64,000 bases of DNA from Deltaproteobacteria bacterium (GTDB taxonomy: Bacteria; Desulfobacterota; Desulfuromonadia; Desulfuromonadales; Geopsychrobacteraceae). Of the stretch, positions 9,666 through 19,518 are shown piece after piece. Each line of letters begins with the position of its first letter. Position 1 is the stretch's first letter. A program made the translations under genes and the position numbers. The notes beneath the pieces were generated by a model, which was not told the origin of the DNA, made no database searches, and worked only from the letters and a program-made list of their open reading frames with translations. Location: the NCBI GenBank assembly GCA_018399135.1, contig JAGYPB010000003.1, forward strand, positions 23,639-87,638, given 5' to 3'.

Positions 9666-10179
9666 ATGAAAGCGATTGAATCACAGACCACCAGCCATCT
9701 GCTCGATCAGAACACTCTGGCGGAATTTATCCGTCATGCCGGTGAGATAGAGCATCCGCGTGAGATGATCATCGACGTGCTGCGTGCCATTCAGCTGCAT
9801 CATGGCTGGGTACCGGATGAAGGGGTCGAGTTGACGGCCTCGATCCTTGGCCTGACTCCGGTTGAGGTCGAAGAGATTGCCACCTTTTATGACAAGATCT
9901 TCCGCCGCCCGGTTGGGTCGTTTAATCATCCATCTGTGGCGTTCTGTCTGTTGCTGAGCCAGGGCCGAAAAGAAGATTGCTGTTTATCTGCAGAAGGCCC
10001 TGAGCATTGAATTTGGTCAGACGACGGAAGATGGACTTTTTACGCTGCTGCCGTCCTGTTGTCTTGGGTGCTGTGGTATCGCCCCGGCAGTGATGGTCAA
10101 GCAACAATTCTACGGGCCTCTGACCCCGGAAAAGGTCGATGAACTGATTGCCACGCTGCGTCTGGAGGGGTCGGTATGA
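9666..10179 (+). pseudogene. nuoE: NADH-quinone oxidoreductase subunit E, frameshifted
   Basis: N-term ORF to 10010; C-term KIAVYLQKALSIEFGQTTEDGLFTLLPSCCLGCCGIAPAVMVKQQFYGPLTPEKVDELIATLRLEGSV in another frame, stop overlapping nuoF ATG. Confidence 0.85.
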
Positions 10180-11453
10180 GTCAGACTACGCAGCTGTTAT
10201 TTAAAAATCGGGTTCCCGGAAACACTGCTTTTATCAAGGAATTCAGCGCTAATGGTGGTTATCAGGGGCTGAAGACCGCTATGCAGACCATGACTCCTCT
10301 CGAAATCCGCGATTTGGTCAAGGCGTCGGCTTTGCGCGGGCGCGGCGGCGCCGGGTTCCCCACTGGAGTGAAATGGGGCTTTTTCCCTGCAGATAAGCCG
10401 GGGATCAAATATCTGGTGTGTAACTGCGACGAAATGGAACCGGGTACCTATAAAGATGGCGTCCTGTTACAGGCAGATCCTCACCAGTTGATCGAGGGGA
10501 TGATCCTTTCGGCCTTTGCCCTGCAGACCCAGGTGGGTTATATCTTCATCCGCTATGCCTATGAAAAACAGGCAGAAAATTTGCGCCGCGCTATTGCTGA
10601 AGCGACGCAAGCCGGCTACCTTGGCAAAAATATTCTCGGTAGCGGTTTTGATTTTGAACTTCATGTCCACGGCAGCGCCGGACGTTATATCCTTGGCGAG
10701 GAAACCGCCCTGCTTAATGGTCTTGAGGGGATTCGCCCCAATCCGCGTTTAAAACCCCCCTTCCCGGCGGTGCGCGGGCTCTTTGGTCAGCCGACGACGG
10801 TTAATAACGTCGAAACCCTTGCCAACATTCCCCATATCGTTACCGGCGGGGCCCAGTGGTTCAAGGATCTGGCCTTGACTACCGATGGCTCGGGGACGAA
10901 ATTGTTTGGACTGTCGGGGCATCTCAATCGCACCGAGTGTTTTGAATTGCCGGTGGGGATCAGTCTGCGTGAAGTGGTTGAAACCTATGGTCAGGGGATG
11001 TGGAAAAACAAGCAATTCAAGGCGTGTCTGCCCGGTGGTGCCTCGACCCCGTATCTGACCCGTGAGCATATGGATGTTGCCCTTGATTTTGCCTCGCTGG
11101 AAAAGGTCGGTAGCCGTTTCGGTACGGCCGGGGTGACAGCCTTTGATGAAGATACCTGCATGGTCGCCGTAACCCTTAACCTGATCCGCTTTTTTGCCCG
11201 TGAGAGTTGTGGCTGGTGTACCCCATGCCGAGATGGATTGACGATGGTGCGCTGGATCCTGGAAATGTTTGAATCCGGCAAGGGGACGATTGAACATCTG
11301 GAGATGCTTAAAGACCAGCTGAAAAATATCTCCGGCAAGAGCTTCTGTGCCCTGGCAGAAGGGGCGATGGGGCCGGTTGCCGGTCTGCTGACCCATTTTG
11401 AGCAGGAAATTGTTGACCACATTGAGCGCGGACGCTGTCCGTTCAGCAAGTAA
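10176..11453 (+). CDS. nuoF: NADH-quinone oxidoreductase subunit F
   Basis: RGRGGAGFPTGVKW, CNCDEMEPGTYKDG, ESCGWCTPCRDG. Confidence 0.96.
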   Translation: MSQTTQLLFKNRVPGNTAFIKEFSANGGYQGLKTAMQTMTPLEIRDLVKASALRGRGGAGFPTGVKWGFFPADKPGIKYLVCNCDEMEPGTYKDGVLLQADPHQLIEGMILSAFALQTQVGYIFIRYAYEKQAENLRRAIAEATQAGYLGKNILGSGFDFELHVHGSAGRYILGEETALLNGLEGIRPNPRLKPPFPAVRGLFGQPTTVNNVETLANIPHIVTGGAQWFKDLALTTDGSGTKLFGLSGHLNRTECFELPVGISLREVVETYGQGMWKNKQFKACLPGGASTPYLTREHMDVALDFASLEKVGSRFGTAGVTAFDEDTCMVAVTLNLIRFFARESCGWCTPCRDGLTMVRWILEMFESGKGTIEHLEMLKDQLKNISGKSFCALAEGAMGPVAGLLTHFEQEIVDHIERGRCPFSK

Positions 11454-11463
11454 GAAGTTGACT

Positions 11464-13809
11464 ATGCCGACATTGACCATCGACAACCAGACGATTAGCG
11501 TTCCCGAAGGGAAGACCATCCTTGAGGCTGCTGAGGCTCTCGGCATCATGGTTCCCCATTTCTGTTATCACAAGGAGTTAGGTGCCGTTGGAGCATGCCG
11601 TATGTGTGCCGTGACGGTTCACACCGGCCCTATGCCCGGCCTGAAAATGGCCTGCCTGATTGCGGTTGAAGAGGGGATGGTGGTCACCACCGGCGATGAT
11701 GCGTCAGCGACCTTTCGTGAGCGCGTCGGAGAATGGCTGATGCTCAATCACCCCCACGATTGTCCGGTCTGTGATGAGGGCGGCGAATGTCAACTGCAGG
11801 AGATGACCATCTCCAGTGGCCACGGCATCCGTCGCTATCAGGGGGGAAAGGGCACTTATACCAATCAGGATCTTGGCCCTTTCATTGCCCAGGAAATGAA
11901 CCGTTGCATCCAGTGTTATCGTTGTGCGCGTACCTACAAAGATTACTGTGGCGGGCGTGATTTTGGCGTCATGGGTTCACGTAACCGGGTCTTTTTTGGA
12001 CGCTTCAAGGAGGGGATGCTGGAAAGTGATTTTTCCGGCAATCTGGTTGATCTGTGCCCAACCGGGGTTTTTACTGATCGCACCTTCCGCTTTAAATCTC
12101 GAGCATGGGATCTGGAGCAGGCTGATTCCGTTTGCCCACACTGTGGCGTTGGCTGTGCGACTGTTCCTGGTGGCCGGCTGCGTGAACTGCAACGGGTACA
12201 AAGTGGTGATAACTCGCTGGTTAATGCGACCTTTATCTGTGATCGTGGTCGTTTTGGCAGTGGCTACGCCAATCACCCCGAGCGCCCACGTCAGGCGCGG
12301 CAGGGGGATCAGCCTATCAGCGTGGGCGCTGCTCTGACAACCCTTGAAACGCAGATCCGTGCTGCGATAAAGCACCATGGGCCGGAAGCAGTGCTGCTGG
12401 TTGGCTCTGATCGGGCTTCATTGGAAACTAACTGGCTGTTGCAGCGCACTGCCAAACATTTTGGCTGCCGTGTACCGGTTCTTAATGCCCATCATCATCG
12501 TCACCAGACCGCGCAGATGGCGGCTTTCGATTTTTCTGATCAGCTGGCCTCATTGCAGGATATTCGTACCAGCGATCTCGTGCTGGTCTGCGGGGTTGAT
12601 CCCCTTGCTGAAGCGCCCCTTCTGGCGCTGGCCCTGCGCCAGGCGGTACGCAAAGGTGGCCGGGTGGTGGTGTATGACCCGCGTCCGGTCGAACTGCCCT
12701 GTGACTATGATCAGGTAGCTATTGCACCGCTGGCATTACAGGAATTGCTCGCTGATAGTGGTGCCGAAGGGCGCCATCTGCGTGATCTGATCGGGCAGGC
12801 AAAAGCCCCGATCATTGTTGCCGGTGCCGACCTGTTGGGGCCCGTCGGGTTTCAGAAAGTCCGGAAATGGGCTGAAAAGTCTTCGAATGCAGAACGTCCT
12901 TGTCTGATGTATCCGGTGCTGGCTGGAGCTAACAGCTTTGGTACGGCATTGCTGAGTCTGCCGGAGCAGGATGATCTGTTGACCCGACTTGACAGTGGCA
13001 AGGTGAAGATGCTGATTTGCGTGGAAACAGATCCCCTGCTTGAAGCTCCCGACGGCGAGCGTTTTGCTGCAGCGCTGACTCGTCTTGAGCAGTTGGTTGT
13101 ACTTGACTATTTGCCGACATCATTGAGTACGCACGCCAATCTGTTTGTCCCGACCTGTCCTCCGGTCGAAGACAGTGGAACCTTTATCAATAATGAAGGG
13201 CGTTTGCGCCGCTTTCAGCAGGTGATCAAGCCGGGGCAGAGCCTCGCTGTGGGTGAACATCCGTCGCGTGAATTTTCCCTTGATACCCCTGGCAGTGATC
13301 CGCAACCGGCAGCCTTGTTATTGCAGCGCCTGATCGGACGGGAGCTGCCCCTGGCAGAACTGCATCGGCAGCTGGTGCTTGAGCAGCCCCGGCTGGCAGC
13401 ACTCACCAAACTTAAAGCGGGGGAGGCCGGGTCACGGGTGACCCCCGCCGTAGCTCGTCCGCAATTTATTGATCAACTGCCTGAACAACCGGTGCAGACC
13501 CTTGAACTGGTGGTGTCACCAGCGCGTTATGGAGGAGATCTGTTCAGCCGTTATGCACCTAAACTGGAGCCCCGCAAACGACTGCCATGCTTCTATCTGC
13601 ATCCAGATGAACTACAGAAACATGGGTTGAAAGACGGTGATAACGCCGTTGTCGAGACCGACTTCGGCAGTTTCAGATTGTCGGTATGCAGTCAACCCGG
13701 CATGGCTGCAGGTTGTGTTCTGGTTGAAAGCAGCGCGGCTTTCCCCCAGTTAATTCCGGGTGCGGGCTTTAGCTACTGTGTTATTAGCCCGGGAGGTGCC
13801 AATGAATGA
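11464..13809 (+). CDS. nuoG: NADH-quinone oxidoreductase subunit G
   Basis: 2Fe-2S N-term (GACRMCAVTV), HPHDCPVCDEGGECQLQ, CIQCYRCARTYKDYCG, molybdopterin-type domain. Confidence 0.95.
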   Translation: MPTLTIDNQTISVPEGKTILEAAEALGIMVPHFCYHKELGAVGACRMCAVTVHTGPMPGLKMACLIAVEEGMVVTTGDDASATFRERVGEWLMLNHPHDCPVCDEGGECQLQEMTISSGHGIRRYQGGKGTYTNQDLGPFIAQEMNRCIQCYRCARTYKDYCGGRDFGVMGSRNRVFFGRFKEGMLESDFSGNLVDLCPTGVFTDRTFRFKSRAWDLEQADSVCPHCGVGCATVPGGRLRELQRVQSGDNSLVNATFICDRGRFGSGYANHPERPRQARQGDQPISVGAALTTLETQIRAAIKHHGPEAVLLVGSDRASLETNWLLQRTAKHFGCRVPVLNAHHHRHQTAQMAAFDFSDQLASLQDIRTSDLVLVCGVDPLAEAPLLALALRQAVRKGGRVVVYDPRPVELPCDYDQVAIAPLALQELLADSGAEGRHLRDLIGQAKAPIIVAGADLLGPVGFQKVRKWAEKSSNAERPCLMYPVLAGANSFGTALLSLPEQDDLLTRLDSGKVKMLICVETDPLLEAPDGERFAAALTRLEQLVVLDYLPTSLSTHANLFVPTCPPVEDSGTFINNEGRLRRFQQVIKPGQSLAVGEHPSREFSLDTPGSDPQPAALLLQRLIGRELPLAELHRQLVLEQPRLAALTKLKAGEAGSRVTPAVARPQFIDQLPEQPVQTLELVVSPARYGGDLFSRYAPKLEPRKRLPCFYLHPDELQKHGLKDGDNAVVETDFGSFRLSVCSQPGMAAGCVLVESSAAFPQLIPGAGFSYCVISPGGANE

Positions 13810-14794
13810 AATGCTGGTGACCCTGGCTCTGATTCTGGGAAAACTACTGTTCATTTTTGGTGTTGTTCTGTTCATGGCGGCCTATCTGGTGCTGGCGGAA
13901 CGCAAGATTTTGGGGCGTATGCAGCTGCGCTATGGCCCCAACCGGGTTGGCCCTTTTGGGTTGATGCAACCGCTAGCGGATGTCATCAAGTTGTTGACCA
14001 AGGAGGATTTTGTCCCGGCACGAGCCGACAAGTGGTTGTTTTTGATTGCGCCTGGGATTACTGCCGTCACGGCCCTGTTGGTTTTTGCTGTTATTCCCTT
14101 CGGTCCAACTCAGGAAATCTTCGGTCAACAGGTTCCTCTGGTGGTGGTTGATCTGAATATCGGGGTGCTCTACTTCCTCGGTGTATCGTCCATGGCCGTC
14201 TACGGGGTGGTGCTTGGGGGATGGGCTTCGAACTCCAAATATTCCCTGCTTGGCGGGGTTCGTGGGTTATCGCAGATGGTCAGCTACGAACTCTCTTTGG
14301 GTTTGTCGCTGGTGCCGGTGATTATGATGGCCCGGTCATTTTCCTTGACCGATATCGTCATGGCTCAACAGTCGCTCCCCTTTATGTTGCTTAATCCCGT
14401 TGCCTTCGGGGTCTTTTTTATCTGTGTGCTGGCAGAAAGCAATCGTATTCCTTTTGACTTGCCTGAAGCTGAAAACGAACTGGTTGGCGGCTTTCACACT
14501 GAATATTCAGGGATGCGTTTCGGTCTCTTTTTTGTCGGTGAATACATCAATATGGTGGTTCTCGGTTCGCTGGTGACAGTATTTTTCCTCGGTGGCTGGC
14601 ACGGCCCGTGGTTGCCGCCGATGCTCTGGTTTTTGCTTAAAGTGCTGGCGGTGTGCGCCATGTTTATCTGGATTCGCGCCAGCATGCCGCGCCTGCGTTA
14701 CGATCAATTGATGAATCTGGGTTGGAAAGTCCTTCTGCCCCTGACGCTGGTCAATATTCTGGTGACCGGCGCTGTCTTGTTGGGATTGGGTTAA
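13802..14794 (+). CDS. nuoH: NADH-quinone oxidoreductase subunit H
   Basis: LAERKILGRMQLRYGPNRVGPFGLMQPLADVIKLLTKED. Confidence 0.96.
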   Translation: MNEMLVTLALILGKLLFIFGVVLFMAAYLVLAERKILGRMQLRYGPNRVGPFGLMQPLADVIKLLTKEDFVPARADKWLFLIAPGITAVTALLVFAVIPFGPTQEIFGQQVPLVVVDLNIGVLYFLGVSSMAVYGVVLGGWASNSKYSLLGGVRGLSQMVSYELSLGLSLVPVIMMARSFSLTDIVMAQQSLPFMLLNPVAFGVFFICVLAESNRIPFDLPEAENELVGGFHTEYSGMRFGLFFVGEYINMVVLGSLVTVFFLGGWHGPWLPPMLWFLLKVLAVCAMFIWIRASMPRLRYDQLMNLGWKVLLPLTLVNILVTGAVLLGLG

Positions 14795-14798
14795 CAGT

Positions 14799-15329
14799 AT
14801 GCATGTTATCAGAGGAATTCGCGGAACCTTTCAGCCCTTCTGGGTAACATTGCGTAATATGTTCCGTAAGCCGGTGACGATCCAATATCCGGAAGAGAAA
14901 CAGCAACTCCCTGAACGCTATCGGGCGCGGCTGATCTTGACCCGAGATCCGGACGGGGCCGAACGTTGTGTTGCCTGTCATTTATGCAGTGCCGCCTGTC
15001 CGGTCGATTGCATCTCCATGCAGGCCGCTGAAGCCGAGGACGGGCGCCGTTATGCCGCCTGGTTCCGCATCAATTTCACCCGCTGTATTTTTTGCGGACT
15101 CTGTACCGAGGCGTGTCCTACGTTGGCGATTCAGGTGACAGCAGATTTTGAACTGGCCGGTCGTGATCTGCTCAAGTTGGTGTATGAAAAGGAAGATCTG
15201 CTGGTCGATCATTGTGGTAACGACAATAGCTACAACTTCTATCGCCAGAGCGGGATCGGCGTTGCTGCGCCGCGCGGTACCAATCCCGGCGAAACTCCAC
15301 CGGCGGATGTCAAGGATCTGATGCCATGA
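14799..15329 (+). CDS. nuoI: NADH-quinone oxidoreductase subunit I
   Basis: Two 4Fe-4S motifs CVACHLCSAACPVDCI and CIFCGLCTEACPTLAI. Confidence 0.96.
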   Translation: MHVIRGIRGTFQPFWVTLRNMFRKPVTIQYPEEKQQLPERYRARLILTRDPDGAERCVACHLCSAACPVDCISMQAAEAEDGRRYAAWFRINFTRCIFCGLCTEACPTLAIQVTADFELAGRDLLKLVYEKEDLLVDHCGNDNSYNFYRQSGIGVAAPRGTNPGETPPADVKDLMP

Positions 15330-15853
15330 TTGCGACCACCATGTTTTATCTGCTTGGCGCCGTGGCGCTGGGGGCAACCGGATTGGCCATCATCCAGCGC
15401 AACCCGGTCTATGCGGTGATCTATCTGGTCAAGAGCATTTTTGCCCTGGCGCTTATTTTTTATCTGTTGGGAGCGCCACTGTTGGCGGCCCTGCAGGTTA
15501 TTGTCTATGCCGGCGCGATCATGGTGTTGTTTCTGTTTGTGATTATGATGCTCGAGGTCACGCCAACCAATGCCTCTACGCGTAGCGCCCCAGGCTGGAT
15601 GCAGTGGGCTCCGGTGCTGTTTCTGACCCTGACCCTGGTTGTCTTAACTTTAGTGTTGATCGGCCTTGATCCGGCTACGTCAGAAGGTATTCCACGCTGG
15701 CATGCCACGCCTCGTGATTTTGGTTATACCCTGTTTAAAGAATACGCTCTGGCGGTCAAGATCATTTCTTTTCAGCTCTCCTTTGCCGCGGTTGGGGCTT
15801 TCCATGTCGGCATGACCGAGCGCAGACGCGCGCGGCTGGAGGATGCATCATGA
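15326..15853 (+). CDS. nuoJ: NADH-quinone oxidoreductase subunit J
   Basis: Membrane protein, QVIVYAGAIMVLFLFVIMML. Confidence 0.95.
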   Translation: MIATTMFYLLGAVALGATGLAIIQRNPVYAVIYLVKSIFALALIFYLLGAPLLAALQVIVYAGAIMVLFLFVIMMLEVTPTNASTRSAPGWMQWAPVLFLTLTLVVLTLVLIGLDPATSEGIPRWHATPRDFGYTLFKEYALAVKIISFQLSFAAVGAFHVGMTERRRARLEDAS

Positions 15854-16155
15854 TTGTGCCGATGGAACATCTGTTAACTCTTGCGACCCTGCTCTTTGCC
15901 CTGGGCCTCGCTTGTGTACTGGTACGGCGCAACCTGATTATGATTCTGATCGGGGTGGAGATCATGATTAATTCAGTCGGGCTGGTGCTGGTCGGGGCTT
16001 CAGCTTTCTGGCAACAGGTTGATGGCCAGATCATGGTGCTCATCTTGATGGCTATTACTGCTGCCGAAGTAGCAATTGGTCTGGCGCTGGTGGTTTATCT
16101 CCATCAGCAGAAAAAGAGCATTGATGTCGGCATTTTTGATGAGATGAGGGGCTGA
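15850..16155 (+). CDS. nuoK: NADH-quinone oxidoreductase subunit K
   Basis: RRNLIMILIGVEIMINSVGLVLVG...AAEVAIGLALVVYLHQ. Confidence 0.96.
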   Translation: MIVPMEHLLTLATLLFALGLACVLVRRNLIMILIGVEIMINSVGLVLVGASAFWQQVDGQIMVLILMAITAAEVAIGLALVVYLHQQKKSIDVGIFDEMRG

Positions 16156-17990
16156 TGGATATTCTTCTGACCCTGATACTGTTACTTCCCCTGGCCGGTG
16201 GCGTGATCAATGCCTGTTTAGGTCAACGTCTTCCGCGCCCGGTGCCGGTATTTATTGCCTGCGGCGCGGTCATCGGCAGTTTCCTCGCCGCTCTCGGCAG
16301 TTTTACCCTGGCCACGGGCGAGGGCTATCGGCTGGTGCTGTTTACCTGGCTGAAAAGTGGCAATTTCCAGGCCGATGTCGGTTTGCTGTTCGACCCGCTG
16401 GCGGCAATTATGACGCTGATGGTCACCGGCGTTGCCAGTTTAATTCACCTTTATGCCGCCGGTTATATGGAGGATGATTCCGATCAGGTACGCTTTTTTG
16501 CCCTGCTGAATCTGTTTGTTTTTGCCATGCTTACCATTGTCCTGGCCGATAACCTGCTGCCGTTGTTCCTACAAGGTTGGCTTCTGTTCTTACGGTTTAA
16601 TCGGTTTCTGTATCGCAAAACGGAAAATGCAGACGCGGGCTGCAAGGCCTTTATCGTCACAATGGATTAAGGATCTCTTTTTGCCGTGGCGCTTCTGTGG
16701 TTGTTTGTCTTGTTTGAACCATCAGCATTGAGGGATCAACGCCCAGGTGGCGGGGTTGGATATGACCACTATCACCCTGCTCAGTCTGCTCCTTTTAATC
16801 GGCGCCTGTGGTAAGAGTGCAGCTACCGTTGATGAGCTGGCTGCCGGATGCTATGGCTGGCCCACACCGGTCTCTGCCCTGACATGCAGCGACCATGGTT
16901 ACCGCCGGGGTTTATCTGTTGTGGCCGCATGTTCCCCCTGGTTTCTGTCGTCCACCGCCATGGCAGCCATTGCACTACGGTATCGCTACCGCCTTGTGGC
17001 GCACCTGCGCTCTGGCGCAAAACGAAATCAAACGGTGCTGGCCTATTCCACCATGAGTCAGGTCGGCTACGTTTCTGGCGGTCGGGTTGGGCAGCGTCTC
17101 GGCGGCGATGTTTCATCTGATCACCCATGCCTTTTTCAAGGCGTTACTCTTATGGCGGCTGGTTGTGTTATCAATCTGGCCGGTCACGAGAACGACATCC
17201 GCCGCATGTGGGTGGTTTGCGCCAGCGCTCTCCCCTGGTGTTCTGGCTGTTTATTGCCGGACTCTGGCGCCCGGCTGGGGCACCACTAACCAGCGGATTC
17301 TTCTCTAAGGATTTGATTCTGGCAACCGCCTTTGTCCAGGGCGACTGAGTTTCATCAAGGGCTTTACGGCTTGGGAGTGGCGACTGTGTTACTGACGTCC
17401 TTTTATTGTTTCCGGCTGGCCTACCTGGTGTTTGGTGGCGATTATCGTGGCGATGATTTACCCCATGAGCCTAATGGTTTGATGTTATGGCCACCGGATC
17501 CCTTTGGCATTTTTAGGCTTTCCGCCGGCCTGCTCTCAACCTTCCCACCTGTTTGCCGGTGGTTCCTGGTTTCGGTTGGCTTGGGCGCGAGCAGGATGTG
17601 CCGCATCTGACAATTGCTACGGAATACTGTTGATCGGCACGGCGGTAGCGGTTTTTGTCCTAGGCTGGTTGATGGCTGCTTTGCGCTACCGTAGATATGT
17701 TCAACGCCCGGCGTCGGTAGTCAGCGAATTTTTACTCAATGGCTGGCGTGCTGATGATCTGTTCGATCTATTGCTGGTGAGGCCGTTCATAAAAATTGGG
17801 CGCTTCTGGGTTCACAAGGAGTAGAGATCGGGCTGATTGAGGGGGTGCTTGTGGCACTGTCCGTAGTTGTAACGATCTCGGAACGCGCCTGCGTAGCCTG
17901 GGTGCCGGCAAGGTAAACCTTTATCTGCATGGCCTGGTGTGGGGTTTTGTGGTGATTGTCGGGTGGTTTTTATTGCGCGCCCTGACCTAG
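16155..17990 (+). pseudogene. nuoL: NADH-quinone oxidoreductase subunit L, multiply frameshifted
   Basis: NuoL fragments in several frames (FDPLAAIMTLMVTGVASLIHLYAAGYMEDD; VLAYSTMSQVGY; FFSKDLILA; C-term GKVNLYLHGLVWGFVVIVGWFLLRALT). Confidence 0.85.
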
Positions 17991-18039
17991 AAATTTATCT
18001 GATGTTGATATTGCCGGAAAGTAAAGGATAACTGCAATC

Positions 18040-19518
18040 ATGGTGATCGACTTTCCCCTGTTAAGCCTCTTGCTCTTTACTCCGTTGGCGGGTGCGTTCA
18101 TGTGTCTGCTCTTTGGGGTGGGGAACAACGCGGCCCCACGTTGGGTAGCCCTGCTAACCGCCGGCGGCGTGTTTGTTTTTAGTCTGTTGGTGTGTCTGCT
18201 GCAGACGCCGAGTGCAGGTTGGTTGCTCTATGAGGACTATCGCTGGATTGAGCAGTTTGGCATCCGCTATACCCTGGGACTCGACGGCCTTTCATCGGTA
18301 CTGATCCTGCTGACGGCTTTTCTGCAGGTGTTGGCGGTTCTGGTTTCCTGGCGTCAGGAACGTGCTCCCGGTGTCTATTTTGCCCTGTTGCTGGTATTGG
18401 AGATGGCAGCCATTGGGGTTTTGCTGGCCCTGGATTTAATTCTTTTCTACCTTTTCTGGGAATTAATGCTGATTCCCATGTTCTTTCTTATTGGGGTCTG
18501 GGGATATCAGCGCCGTTTTCAGGCTGCGGTGAAGTTTTTTCTTTACACTCTGGTTGGCAGTTTGTGTCTGCTGCTGGCGGTGATCAGCTTGTATCTGCTG
18601 CATGGTGAACAGACCGGCACCTACACCTTTGCTCTTGAAGCGTTAAAACAGACCGAATTGAGCACAACCCAGGAAATGGTGTTTTTTCTCTGCTTTATGG
18701 CGGCCTTTGTGGTCAAAATACCCTTGTTCCCGTTCCACAGTTGGCTGCCCGATGCCCATGCTGAAGGCCCGGCTGCCGGTTCGGTTGATTTGGCGGGTCT
18801 GCTTCTTAAAACCGGGGTCTACGGCATGATCCGCTTTGCCTTTCCGCTTTTTCCGGTTGCCGCACAAAAAGCCCTTCCATTGCTTGCCGGATTGGCTCTG
18901 GTCGGACTTTTCTACGCCGCCTGGGTTGCTTTCCAGCAGGTTGATATCAAACGTATTGTCGCTTTTTCATCCATCTCGCACATGGGGTTCGTTATTCTTG
19001 GCCTCGCAGCCTGGAATCAGACCGCATGGGAGGGGAGTGTGTTGCTGATGGTGAACCATGCGATTACTACCGCGGGTCTGTTTGCGGTGGTCGCCATGAT
19101 CGAGCAACGTACCGGAACCCGTAGCCTCGATCAGTTGGGCGGACTATGGAAAAGTCACCCCAATATGTCGGCTTTTTTTCTGCTGTTCTGTATGGCCTCT
19201 CTGGGATTGCCGGGATTGGCAAACTTTGCTGGTGAAATATTAATTTTGATTGGAGTTTTTACGGTGAAGCCTCTGTGGGCGGTGATCGCGGTAGGAGGCA
19301 TCCTTTTTTCTGCGGTTTACACTTTGAAACTGGTGCAAGGCACCTTGTGGGGTAGTCATTGTGAGCCCCATGATAAACGGGATTTGCACTCACGCGAATG
19401 GCTGGTGTTGATTCCCCTGGGGGCACTGGTGGTAGCTCTGGGCTGTTACCCGCAACCGGTGCTTGACCTGCTTCGAGAGCCCCTTGGCTCCTTGTTGCTG
19501 GTGGGAGGGATGCCATGA
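18040..19518 (+). CDS. nuoM: NADH-quinone oxidoreductase subunit M
   Basis: FLLYTLVGSL, FPFHSWLPDAHAEGPAAGSV, KRIVAFSSISHMGFV. Confidence 0.96.
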   Translation: MVIDFPLLSLLLFTPLAGAFMCLLFGVGNNAAPRWVALLTAGGVFVFSLLVCLLQTPSAGWLLYEDYRWIEQFGIRYTLGLDGLSSVLILLTAFLQVLAVLVSWRQERAPGVYFALLLVLEMAAIGVLLALDLILFYLFWELMLIPMFFLIGVWGYQRRFQAAVKFFLYTLVGSLCLLLAVISLYLLHGEQTGTYTFALEALKQTELSTTQEMVFFLCFMAAFVVKIPLFPFHSWLPDAHAEGPAAGSVDLAGLLLKTGVYGMIRFAFPLFPVAAQKALPLLAGLALVGLFYAAWVAFQQVDIKRIVAFSSISHMGFVILGLAAWNQTAWEGSVLLMVNHAITTAGLFAVVAMIEQRTGTRSLDQLGGLWKSHPNMSAFFLLFCMASLGLPGLANFAGEILILIGVFTVKPLWAVIAVGGILFSAVYTLKLVQGTLWGSHCEPHDKRDLHSREWLVLIPLGALVVALGCYPQPVLDLLREPLGSLLLVGGMP

